Position numbers and translations under genes: made by a program
Shown: positions 44,240 to 52,377 of the stretch, one piece after another
How the letters are laid out: every line of letters starts with the position of its first letter
Position numbering within the stretch: the first letter of the stretch is position 1
The notes under the pieces: model-generated
Database searches by the model: none
What the model was told of the DNA's origin: nothing
The model's input: the letters and a program-made list of their open reading frames with translations, nothing else
Source of the DNA: Acidimicrobiaceae bacterium
GTDB taxonomy: Bacteria; Actinomycetota; Acidimicrobiia; Acidimicrobiales; MedAcidi-G1
NCBI GenBank assembly: GCA_002687745.1
Contig: NZBE01000011.1
Span: 87,352-151,351, forward strand
Direction of reading: 5' to 3'
DNA length: 64,000 nt

Positions 44240-45124
44240 TCAGCCGGCTGTCCGCTCCACCAGGTTGGTAATGGAGTCGAGGATCTGCGGCCAGGCTCCC
44301 TCGGGCCACTCGTGGCCCATGCCGTCGATGAGGACCAGCTCTGCACCCGGCACGGCGTCGGCGGTGCGCCTACCGCACTTCGGCAGGATGAGCCGGTCGT
44401 CGGTCCCGTGGATCACGGTCGTGGGCACTCTCAGGCTGGCAAGTGCAGGTCCGCGGTCGCCGTCGGCCATGATCGCCGCCATCTGACGGTTGGTCCCCAC
44501 CGGGTGCCACGCCCTGTCAGCGGCGGTGGTGGCCACCTCCAGCAGGAGGTCCTCGTCGAGGTCGAAACCGTTTCCGGCGATCAGGCGGAACGTCTCCATC
44601 CCGACCCCGATCCGCCCCTCCCTGGAATCAGGATTCTGTTCCATCCTCATCAATTTCATCGTGAGGCCGACCGAACCGACCGGCTGCCCGGGGCTGGACA
44701 TGATGGAGCAGAGGGAGAGAACCCGGTCAGGGTGCTCGGTTGCCAGGCGCTGGGAGATCATGCCCCCCATCGAGACACCCACGACGTGGGCCGCCTCGAT
44801 ACCGAGGGCATCGAGCACCCCGGCGGCGTCGTCGGCCATGTCGGAGAGTGTGTAGGCGACCTTCGGCCTGATGCCGAACTTGGAGCGCAGCCAGACAGTC
44901 GCCATGTTCGGATCAGGCTCCTCGTCGAACCAGGTGGAAAGGCCGACATCGCGGTTGTCGAACCGGATCACGTGAAAGCCACGTGCCGCCAACTGGTTGA
45001 CGAGGCCATCCGTCCAGTGGATCAACTGGAAGCCGAGGCCCATGATGAGGAGCACCGCGGGATCGGCCGGATCTCCGGTGGTTTCGACCTCGATGCCTAT
45101 TCCGTTGGACTCAACCTGTGGCAT
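44240..45124 (-). CDS. Alpha/beta hydrolase
   Basis: From ATG 45124 (294 residues; GTG 45154 would add ten) the catalytic elements are LLIMGLGFQLIHW (oxyanion region), RFDNRDVGLST, nucleophile Ser in VVGVSMGGMISQRLA near residue 118, Asp in IHGTDDRLI near residue 238, and His in GMGHEWP near residue 266. It is similar to aclacinomycin-methylesterase-like and haloperoxidase-like hydrolases; substrate unknown. It overlaps the 3' end of lnt by 14 bases, so it is the last gene of the patatin-hemE-hemY-lnt run. Confidence 0.87.
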   Translation of the reverse strand: MPQVESNGIGIEVETTGDPADPAVLLIMGLGFQLIHWTDGLVNQLAARGFHVIRFDNRDVGLSTWFDEEPDPNMATVWLRSKFGIRPKVAYTLSDMADDAAGVLDALGIEAAHVVGVSMGGMISQRLATEHPDRVLSLCSIMSSPGQPVGSVGLTMKLMRMEQNPDSREGRIGVGMETFRLIAGNGFDLDEDLLLEVATTAADRAWHPVGTNRQMAAIMADGDRGPALASLRVPTTVIHGTDDRLILPKCGRRTADAVPGAELVLIDGMGHEWPEGAWPQILDSITNLVERTAG

Positions 45125-46649
45125 CGGTTCTGTTTCGGTGGGTGCGGTCGACACCGGGAGTCTGCCAGAGGGCGGCGCAGTGGGCTGCTGCCACCAGCAG
45201 CACCGACAGAATCAGCATCGGAACCGGACCGAGCCTCGTGGCCCACGTGAGGCCCTCCCGGAGTTCGACAGTTCCCTGAAGTACCGCCTGTTCGCCCACG
45301 CCGGTGCGCTCAACGAGGCTCCCGTCGGCATCGATGATGGCGCTGAAGCCCGTAGGAGCGGCCTGGACCATCCAGCGGCCGGTCTCGAGCGCCCGTAGGC
45401 GGCTTGAGGCGACCTGCTGGGTCTGGACCTGGGTCAGCCAGTAGCTGGCCCCGTTGGTCGGGTTCAACATGACCTGTGCCCCGTCGAGCACGGGGTCACG
45501 GGTGCGATGGTCGAAGAAGACCTCCCATGAGATGGTCACGCCGAGGCGCCCTGCCGATGTGTCGAGCACCGCGTCGCCGGTTCCGGGAAGGAGATCACGC
45601 GCCGGCAGGATGTCGCCGGCGATGGGATCCAGCATCCACCGGAGCGGTACGAACTCACCGAAGGGGACGGTACGAACCTTGTCGTAGCGGTCCACGACGG
45701 TGCCATCGGGTTCAATGGCGGTGGAGTAGTTGACGTTGGCCCTCGGGTCGCTGGGTGAACGGTGGAACCATCCCGGGACCAGCACCGCACCGAGCCTCTG
45801 AGCCTCGGCTGTGAGCGCCAGGTCGGCATCGTCGGGGTAGAGCCTGTCCGCACGGCGGTTGCCCGAAGAGGGAAGGGGCGCCGGGTTGACGACGTTCTCG
45901 GGCCAGAGGACCACGTCGACGGGGCCCTCCACGAGCCGGGATGCGGCCATCTGGTTGGCGAACACGATTGCCGCACCGGTCGGCGAAGCCCTGGTTCGCT
46001 GCGGACCGCCGCCCTGCACCGCAGCCAGATCCAGGCTGTCGACCACGTGGCCGGTCGGGGCCACGGCTGCAAGGACAGCGGCCAGGAGTACGACCCCGCC
46101 ACCGGCCACCGCATCTCGGAGGGACCGGCGGTCGCCCCTCCACACGTCGACGAGGGCACTCAGCGACATTCCCACAGCCACCACAACGGCAACCAGAAGG
46201 AGCGACCCTGCGACGCGAACGACCGGTGCCAGCGGACCGGCTGCCTGGCCCATCGGGATGGTTGCAAGCGGAACGCCCCCGAAGGGCACGCTCCAGCGGG
46301 CGAACTCGGCCACGGTGAACGAGCCGACGAGGCCCAGTCTGCGCCAGCGCTCCGAGGGGACGACACAGGCCGCCAGGCCGAAGAAGGTGGCGTGGAGAAG
46401 CCCGGCGAACACCCACCCGGGTGGTGTCAGGTCGAGCATCCAGAGGGTTGCGGGAAGGCTCCACGCTGCGGTGGCAGGCACCGTACGGCGGAACCGGACG
46501 ATGGCCGGCTGCCCTGCGAGGAGTTGATCCAGAAGGGCGATGCCGACGAACGCCGTGGGCCACCAACCCCACGGTGGAACTGCCGCAGCAATGAGCAGGC
46601 CGGCGCCGACTGCGGTCAGCCCTGTGCGCAGAGACGGAGGTCCAGGCAT
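45111..46649 (-). CDS. lnt: Apolipoprotein N-acyltransferase-like protein with Ser at the nucleophile position
   Basis: The 512 residues have six or seven N-terminal membrane helices, a nitrilase-fold domain (about 220-480) and one C-terminal helix, as in Lnt. The triad glutamate (Glu251 in VLWPEN) and lysine (Lys324 in YDKVRTVPFGEFVPLR) are present. The nucleophile motif, AICYE in E. coli (Cys387), reads TISWE here, so Ser374 (codon 45528-45530) replaces Cys. SSRLRALETGRWMVQA and PTGFSAIID are otherwise normal. Either it uses Ser, has lost acyl transfer, or has another role. hemY lies 18 bases upstream. Confidence 0.85.
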   Translation of the reverse strand: MPGPPSLRTGLTAVGAGLLIAAAVPPWGWWPTAFVGIALLDQLLAGQPAIVRFRRTVPATAAWSLPATLWMLDLTPPGWVFAGLLHATFFGLAACVVPSERWRRLGLVGSFTVAEFARWSVPFGGVPLATIPMGQAAGPLAPVVRVAGSLLLVAVVVAVGMSLSALVDVWRGDRRSLRDAVAGGGVVLLAAVLAAVAPTGHVVDSLDLAAVQGGGPQRTRASPTGAAIVFANQMAASRLVEGPVDVVLWPENVVNPAPLPSSGNRRADRLYPDDADLALTAEAQRLGAVLVPGWFHRSPSDPRANVNYSTAIEPDGTVVDRYDKVRTVPFGEFVPLRWMLDPIAGDILPARDLLPGTGDAVLDTSAGRLGVTISWEVFFDHRTRDPVLDGAQVMLNPTNGASYWLTQVQTQQVASSRLRALETGRWMVQAAPTGFSAIIDADGSLVERTGVGEQAVLQGTVELREGLTWATRLGPVPMLILSVLLVAAAHCAALWQTPGVDRTHRNRTDATG

Positions 46650-46667
46650 CAGGGCAGTGGTGGGACC

Positions 46668-48062
46668 TCAGCCCAGGAGTTCGGACACGGCCGCAGCCGC
46701 GTCGTTGCCTGAACGGACACATGCGGGGATGCCGACCCCGTTGTGGGCCGAACCGGTCACGAACAAACCTGGTGCGTCGTGGCTCAGGGCAAGGAGCATC
46801 TCGGCCATCTGACGCCTGTGGCCCACCGGAAACTGTGCCAGCGAGTCGGGCCAGCGCGTAACCCGCACAGCCGTCGGATCAGCCTCGATGCCGAGGGTGG
46901 TGGACAGCTCGCGTCGCAGGGTGGATACGAGGGTGTCGTCGTCCATGTGGCTGGAGCGGTCATCGTCGATACGTCCTGCCGAGACCCGCAGGATCGTGTG
47001 CTCTCCGTCGTCGAGGTGGCTCCACTTGCTGCCGGCGAACGAGCAGGCGGTCATCAACATGTCAGACCCCCTGGGAACGAGGAAACCACTCTGGTCTGCA
47101 GGTACCTCCAGGTCGGAGCGTCGGTAGGCGACTGCCGCGAGGGAGACCGAGGCGTGTCTTATCCCCCTGAGGGTGGTGGCGGCCTCGGGGCAGGCAGCAT
47201 TGACGAGCCCGGCCGCCACGGGCGCAGGAGTGGCCACGACGACGGCGTCTGCCATCTCGGTTCCGTTGTCGAGACCTATGCGCCAGGTGTCTCCGTCGGC
47301 CGCAATGGTGAGAACGCGCCGGCTTGTGCGTATGCGCTCACCCAGGCGCCCCACAAGGGTTGCGACCAGGTGGGCCATGCCTGCCGGATGGGCGGCGAAG
47401 ACAGGTGTGGTCGGGTCGGCCTCCGCGACTGCCAGCCGGAGGGTCGCCAGCAACCCCTCGTCACTGCGTGCCGCCCTGAGGAACTGCGGTGCCATCAGGG
47501 CGCAGCTCATCTCATCTGTCATGCCGGCGTTGACGCCACCCAGCAGAGGGTCGACAAGCCGTTCGAGGACCCCGGGACCGGCACATGACCTGATCACCTC
47601 ACCGATGCTCAGATCGCCCGCCGGGCCGTCTCCGGCGGGAAGGGGCCTGTCAGGTACCCCGGGGCCTGCCAGGCGCTCCAGGTCGGCCTCGGAGAGGAGG
47701 CCCGGCTGGACCGTTGCCGGGTCGAGCGGTAGCCCGAGGACGCTGCCGGTTGGAATCGGCCTCAACTGTTCATCAAGCCAGAGCGACGCCGACCGTGCAC
47801 TGGGAGAGACCAGTTCGTCGGACAGGCCCAGTTCGGCACACAGGTCTGTGGCCCACGGTACGCGCGTCAGAAATGAGTCGGCGCCCTCGTCGACGGGAAG
47901 CCCGGCAAACGGCGTCGTTACCAGCCGTCCGCCCGCCACGGGTGCTGACTCCATAACCGTTGTCTCCAGACCGGGGCGGTCGACCATGAGCCTGTGGGCT
48001 GTGGTGAGGCCGGTAATTCCTGCGCCGACCACCACCACGCGCCTGCCTGCTCCCGTGTTCAC
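46668..48062 (-). CDS. hemY: Coproporphyrinogen/protoporphyrinogen oxidase (HemY/CgoX type)
   Basis: FAD-dependent oxidase. With HemQ present it most likely makes coproporphyrin III. The 464 residues include the FAD motif VVVGAGITGLTTAHRL near residue 9, EGADSFLTR near residue 58, LVDPLLGGVNAG near residue 168, and the late FAD contact NGVGIPACVRSG near residue 443. The start is GTG 48062, four bases after hemE. It is placed between hemE and lnt. Confidence 0.92.
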   Translation of the reverse strand: MNTGAGRRVVVVGAGITGLTTAHRLMVDRPGLETTVMESAPVAGGRLVTTPFAGLPVDEGADSFLTRVPWATDLCAELGLSDELVSPSARSASLWLDEQLRPIPTGSVLGLPLDPATVQPGLLSEADLERLAGPGVPDRPLPAGDGPAGDLSIGEVIRSCAGPGVLERLVDPLLGGVNAGMTDEMSCALMAPQFLRAARSDEGLLATLRLAVAEADPTTPVFAAHPAGMAHLVATLVGRLGERIRTSRRVLTIAADGDTWRIGLDNGTEMADAVVVATPAPVAAGLVNAACPEAATTLRGIRHASVSLAAVAYRRSDLEVPADQSGFLVPRGSDMLMTACSFAGSKWSHLDDGEHTILRVSAGRIDDDRSSHMDDDTLVSTLRRELSTTLGIEADPTAVRVTRWPDSLAQFPVGHRRQMAEMLLALSHDAPGLFVTGSAHNGVGIPACVRSGNDAAAAVSELLG

Positions 48063-48066
48063 AAGG

Positions 48067-49113
48067 TCATCCTCGATCCTGTTGGCTGTTCAGGTTGGGT
48101 GATACCTCGTGCACCTGGTGGACCACCTGTTCGAGCACGGCCGGGTCGGTCTCCGGCAGCACGCCGTGGCCCAGGTTGAACACATGGCCCGGATGCCCGT
48201 TGTTGCGACGGAGGATGTCTGCCACCTCGGCCTCGACCACGTCTATCGGCCCCAGGCATACGGCAGGGTCCAGGTTGCCCTGGAGCACCGTGTCGGGGCC
48301 GAGGCGGTCACGGGCGACGTCGATGGGGATCCGCCAGTCGACACCGACGACGTCGCAGCCCGTGTCGGCCATGAGGTGGAGGATCTCGCCGGTGCCGACC
48401 CCGAAGTGGATGCGGGGCACGTCCGGTATGGCCTCGAATACGCGCCTGGTTGCCGGTTGCACGAAACGCTCGTAGGCGGCCGGGCTGAGGGCTCCGGCCC
48501 AACTGTCGAACAACTGCACAGCTGCGGCACCGGCGTCGATCTGGGAACGAAGCGACGAGATCGCCAGGTCCGTCAGGCGGTCGATCAGCCTGAACCACAG
48601 GTCGGGGTTGCCGGACATCAGGGCCTTCGTGCGTCCGTAGGTGCGTGAGGGTGACCCCTCGATCAGGTAGGAGGCCACGGTGAACGGGGCCCCTGCAAAG
48701 CCGATCACCGGCACGGGAGACTCGTCGACCAGGATCTTCAGGGCCTCGACCACATACGGGGTGTCGACCTCGGGCTCCAGTGGGCGGAGCCTCTCAAGGT
48801 CTGACTGGTCGGCAAAGGGCTGTTCCACCACCGGGCCGACGCCGGGCCTCACGTCGACGCCGAATCCGATGGCGCTCACCGGAACAACGATGTCGGAATA
48901 GAGGATCGCAGCATCGACTCCGTACCGGAGGACCGGCTGGAGCGTCAACTCGGCGGCCAGGGAAGGGTCGGCGATGGCATCCAGGATGCTTCCCTCACCC
49001 CGGACAGCCCGGTACTCGGGCAGCGACCTGCCGGCCTGCCTCATGAACCAGACCGGAGTGCGGCCATGGGGAAGCCCCCGACAGGCTGCAAGGAACGGGT
49101 CGGTGCTGGTCAC
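48067..49113 (-). CDS. hemE: Uroporphyrinogen decarboxylase (HemE)
   Basis: Makes coproporphyrinogen III. The 348 residues contain the N-terminal signature PVWFMRQAGRSLPEYR near residue 20 with its substrate-binding Arg and Gln, AAILYSDIVVP with the key Asp near residue 73, GFAGAPFTVASYLIEG near residue 138 and FNLGHGVLPETDP near residue 318. It is four bases ahead of hemY. HemE, HemY and HemQ, in two places, make up the coproporphyrin branch; the ferrochelatase is not in the window. Confidence 0.96.
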   Translation of the reverse strand: MTSTDPFLAACRGLPHGRTPVWFMRQAGRSLPEYRAVRGEGSILDAIADPSLAAELTLQPVLRYGVDAAILYSDIVVPVSAIGFGVDVRPGVGPVVEQPFADQSDLERLRPLEPEVDTPYVVEALKILVDESPVPVIGFAGAPFTVASYLIEGSPSRTYGRTKALMSGNPDLWFRLIDRLTDLAISSLRSQIDAGAAAVQLFDSWAGALSPAAYERFVQPATRRVFEAIPDVPRIHFGVGTGEILHLMADTGCDVVGVDWRIPIDVARDRLGPDTVLQGNLDPAVCLGPIDVVEAEVADILRRNNGHPGHVFNLGHGVLPETDPAVLEQVVHQVHEVSPNLNSQQDRG

Positions 49114-49122
49114 GTGCCGACG

Positions 49123-50100
49123 CTACCGAGGCGCACTCTTCGCCGCCTGTTCCAGGAGGCCACGAGCCGTGGCCGAGCGTGGATGTGAAAGGCATGCCCG
49201 GGCCGACAGCGCCGCACCCTCGCAGATGTCGCCCATTGAGGCACGGTCCATGTCGCCACCGTTGCGAACCTCGAGGTCGATGGCGGTTGGCTGCACGACC
49301 AGCACGGTCGTGTTCCTGGAGCGGATCGCCTCGACCTCGCGGCGGAGTGTTCGGCTGTGCCATGCCCGACCGGCCGGTCCGTCGGGCCATGCCGAGGCAC
49401 TCGGAACGGCGGTCATCGACGAGGAGACGACCACCAGGTCCAGCCCCAGCATGGACAGCAGGTCGGCGTTGGTGGTCGAGTGCGAGCCGCCGTCAACGTA
49501 GCGGTCGCCATCGATGGCAACAGGGGCGAGGTGGCCTGGAACCGCCGACGAGGCCTGTACCGCCTCGCCGATCCCGGCGTCGACGTCGTCGCGGCCGAAC
49601 ACCACCCGCTTACCGGAATCGAGGTCGACGGCACAGATCCAGGTCGCATCCCGGGGCCACGGGCCGGGGTGCACCTGGTCGGCGCGCTCAGCGATGGTCG
49701 CACCCGAGATGGTCCCCTCGGGAAGGAGACCGGCGATGGCCACCACGGGTCTGGGCCTCCTGGAACTGAGCAACTCCCGGATGGGGAGCATCGGGTTGAC
49801 CGGCCACCACGCACCGGTCCGGTCGATCGCTGGTGGGATGTCGAGCCTGGTGGTGACCCGTCCGGCGATGTCCTGGCCCTCGGAGCTGAGCGGTGAACCC
49901 GTGCAGTTCGCAGCCAGGTCCGTGGCGGCGAGGCCGGCCCTCAGCGAGATGGCGGTGGATGCACCGGCCGAGGTGCCCACTATGACATCGGCGGTGCGGG
50001 GATCCCAGGCGGTGGCCTCCGAGATGGCAGCCAGCACCCCGGCGTGGAATGCGGCGGCGTGCATGCCGCCGGCGCTCAGGACAAGGCCGATGCTCGTCAC
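49123..50100 (-). CDS. Patatin-like phospholipase
   Basis: The 325 residues have the oxyanion-hole start LVLSAGGMHAAAFHAGVL, the nucleophile elbow GTSAGAS near residue 42 and the catalytic Asp in YVDGGSHSTTNAD near residue 205, giving the Ser-Asp dyad of bacterial patatins. No signal peptide is seen, so it is probably cytosolic or membrane-associated. The start is GTG 50100. It is followed by hemE after nine bases and is divergent from helD. Physiological lipid substrate unknown. Confidence 0.88.
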   Translation of the reverse strand: MTSIGLVLSAGGMHAAAFHAGVLAAISEATAWDPRTADVIVGTSAGASTAISLRAGLAATDLAANCTGSPLSSEGQDIAGRVTTRLDIPPAIDRTGAWWPVNPMLPIRELLSSRRPRPVVAIAGLLPEGTISGATIAERADQVHPGPWPRDATWICAVDLDSGKRVVFGRDDVDAGIGEAVQASSAVPGHLAPVAIDGDRYVDGGSHSTTNADLLSMLGLDLVVVSSSMTAVPSASAWPDGPAGRAWHSRTLRREVEAIRSRNTTVLVVQPTAIDLEVRNGGDMDRASMGDICEGAALSARACLSHPRSATARGLLEQAAKSAPR

Positions 50101-50199
50101 GGGTTGGACCTCATTGCCGCCATCGTCGCATGCAAATTCGGGTTTTCCTGCCCTCAGGTGGCATATCTGTCCCGCTGGTTCGGTCGGTCACAGACGCTG

Positions 50200-50205
50200 T
50201 AGAAT
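50200..50205 (+). promoter_or_regulatory. Putative -10 hexamer TAGAAT for helD
   Basis: TAGAAT lies about 60 bases before the region of homology with HelD proteins, so this transcript would have a leader. It also argues against ATG 50130 as the start. The -35 is not clear. Confidence 0.4.
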
Positions 50206-50264
50206 CAATCTTCGGCCGGATTCGGGATACGCGCTCTCCGGGGAGACCGCAGCGGCCGATCACG

Positions 50265-52343
50265 GTGCAGGAGGTTGTAGCGATCCATCCGGAACTCGAG
50301 GCCGAACAGGCCTTTGTCGACAACGCATACCGGTGCCTCGACGAGGCGCGCGACCGTGCCCTCGAGTTGGTGTCGATGGTCGAGGTCGGTAGTGGCGGCA
50401 CAAACCAGGCCAGGTTCGAGCGCGAGGCCATCTGGGGCTCCGTGGCGCTCCGTCTGGAGCAGTTGGACCTCGGTGACGCGTCCCTCGTCTTTGGCCGGAT
50501 CGACCAGGAACCCGAGGTCGGCGAAGGCAGCTTCCACATCGGACGTGTAGGTGTCTGGGACGACAACCAGGAACCGGTCGTTGTCGACTGGCGTGCTCCC
50601 GTCGCCGAGGCCTTCTACAGGGCAACCGGTCCGGTTCCGATGGGCCTGCGCCGGCGCCGTCACTTTGTGAGCCGGGGCCGCACGATCGTCGGCCTCGAAG
50701 ATGAGCTCTTCGGTGACCTTGAGCGATTCCGCACCGGTGACGGCGGTGGACTTCGCGGCGAGGGTGCCCTGATCGCAGCCCTCGAATCGGCCCGGACAGG
50801 TCGACTCGGAGACATCGTCGGAACGATCCAGGCCGAACAGGACCAGATCATCCGATCGCCGCTGCCGGGTGTGATTGCCGTCCAGGGTGGCCCCGGAACG
50901 GGCAAGACGGTCGTGGCTCTCCACCGGGCTGCCTACCTGCTCTACACGCACCGGTTCCCGCTTGAGGGCCAGGGTGTGCTGGTGGTGGGGCCCAATCGCC
51001 TGTTCCTCGCGTACATCGAGCAGGTGCTTCCCTCTCTCGGTGAGGCCGGGGTGCAGCTCGCCACCCTCGGGGACATGGTCGGCGGTGTTCGTATCTCCGA
51101 CACCCGTGACGACGAGGACGTGTCCCGCCTGAAGGGCGACCTCCGGATGGTCCGCACGGTCGCCCGGGCGGCACGCACCCGCCAGCAGCCGCTTCGTGAC
51201 GATGTCCGCGTTGGCCATGGCCTGCAGTGGCTCACGGTTCCCGCTGCTGCCACCGCACCGATCATCGCCGAGGCCAGGCGCCGCTTCCGGACCCACAACG
51301 CCGCCAGACGCTTTGTCGAGGCCGAGTTCTTCGCGGTGATGGCAGAGGGCGGCCGTGGCGACCTGGACCCCGAGGGCCTGCGTGAGCGCCTGCGTGGTGA
51401 GCTGGCGGTACGCGAGGCCCTTGAGTGGATGTGGCCTGTTCTGACACCTGCCCAACTCCTGAACGACCTCTTCGGTTCCCATGCGCTGCTCCGCGCCGCT
51501 GACCCGTCCCTGACCGACGCAGAGGTTGATTCCCTGTACAGGCCCAGGGAGCAGGCACCCGGGGATCTCCTCTGGTCCGCCTCGGATGCCCCGCTCCTCG
51601 ACGAGGCCCGAGCCGTTCTGGGGCCGCGACCCGGACGTAGGGAGGAGGACATGGTGCGCACCTATGGGCACATCGTGGTCGATGAGATCCAGGACATGTC
51701 GCCCATGGACCTGCGCATGCTGGACCGTCGTTCCCTCAACGGTTCGATGACGGTCGTGGGTGACATTGCCCAGGCCACCGGTGCGTGGGCACACCACGAC
51801 TGGGACAGCATCCTCGACCACCTCCCTGACCGACGTCCGGCCCGTCGTAACGAGTTGACCGTCGGCTACAGGATTCCTGCACCTCTCATAGATGTCGCCG
51901 CACGGGTGCTCAGCAGGGCGGCGCCAGACCTGGCTCCGCCAGTGTCGGTAAGGTCCGACGGCGACCCACCCAGGTTCGTCAAGGTCGTCGACATGGCTGC
52001 CGATCTGGCCGCAGCGGTGCTGGCCGAACTGGAGGCCGTCGGGACGGGCAACCTGGCCGTCGTCGTCGCCCGTTCGCAGGTGGCCGAGGTGGAACAGGTC
52101 CTTGTTGGTGCAGGCATCGAGTTCGGCCGGCCGACCCGGAGGGGTCTGGACGAGAGGGGGGCGGTCGTGCCGGTGTCGCTGGTCAAGGGTCTCGAGGTGG
52201 ATGCCGCCCTGGTCGTCGAACCGGCGCGCATCGTACGTGAGCAGGACCAGGGGATGCGGGCCCTCTACGTGGCCCTCACCCGTGCCACAAGGCGGCTCAC
52301 GATCCTCCACACCGAGCCGTTGCCCCCGGTTCTGTCCACCTGA
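50265..52343 (+). CDS. helD: HelD/HelR-like superfamily 1 ATPase (RNA polymerase-associated helicase-like protein)
   Basis: UvrD-like ATPase that in actinobacteria removes RNA polymerase from nucleic acid and can protect it from rifampicin. The N-terminal long coiled region (ELEAEQAFVDNAYRCLDEARDRA) inserts into polymerase. Next come VVVDWRAPVAEAFYRA, Walker A VQGGPGTGKTVVALHRAAYLLY, Walker B VVDEIQDMSPMDLRML and the late ALYVALTRATRRLTIL. The start is uncertain. GTG 50265 is given (692 residues); ATG 50130 lies upstream of the likely promoter. An ideal AGGAGG (50269-50274) is eight bases before an in-frame ATC at 50283. Confidence 0.88.
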   Translation: MQEVVAIHPELEAEQAFVDNAYRCLDEARDRALELVSMVEVGSGGTNQARFEREAIWGSVALRLEQLDLGDASLVFGRIDQEPEVGEGSFHIGRVGVWDDNQEPVVVDWRAPVAEAFYRATGPVPMGLRRRRHFVSRGRTIVGLEDELFGDLERFRTGDGGGLRGEGALIAALESARTGRLGDIVGTIQAEQDQIIRSPLPGVIAVQGGPGTGKTVVALHRAAYLLYTHRFPLEGQGVLVVGPNRLFLAYIEQVLPSLGEAGVQLATLGDMVGGVRISDTRDDEDVSRLKGDLRMVRTVARAARTRQQPLRDDVRVGHGLQWLTVPAAATAPIIAEARRRFRTHNAARRFVEAEFFAVMAEGGRGDLDPEGLRERLRGELAVREALEWMWPVLTPAQLLNDLFGSHALLRAADPSLTDAEVDSLYRPREQAPGDLLWSASDAPLLDEARAVLGPRPGRREEDMVRTYGHIVVDEIQDMSPMDLRMLDRRSLNGSMTVVGDIAQATGAWAHHDWDSILDHLPDRRPARRNELTVGYRIPAPLIDVAARVLSRAAPDLAPPVSVRSDGDPPRFVKVVDMAADLAAAVLAELEAVGTGNLAVVVARSQVAEVEQVLVGAGIEFGRPTRRGLDERGAVVPVSLVKGLEVDAALVVEPARIVREQDQGMRALYVALTRATRRLTILHTEPLPPVLST
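50269..50274 (+). promoter_or_regulatory. Strong Shine-Dalgarno AGGAGG inside the annotated helD 5' end
   Basis: AGGAGG followed by an eight-base spacer points to ATC at 50283 as an initiation codon; no ATG, GTG or TTG in frame sits within reach. Relatives begin close to this residue, so it may be the true ribosome site. A chance match inside coding sequence is the alternative. Confidence 0.35.
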
Positions 52344-52377
52344 GCTCGCAGCCCTCGGGTTCGCCTGACCGGGGGGC

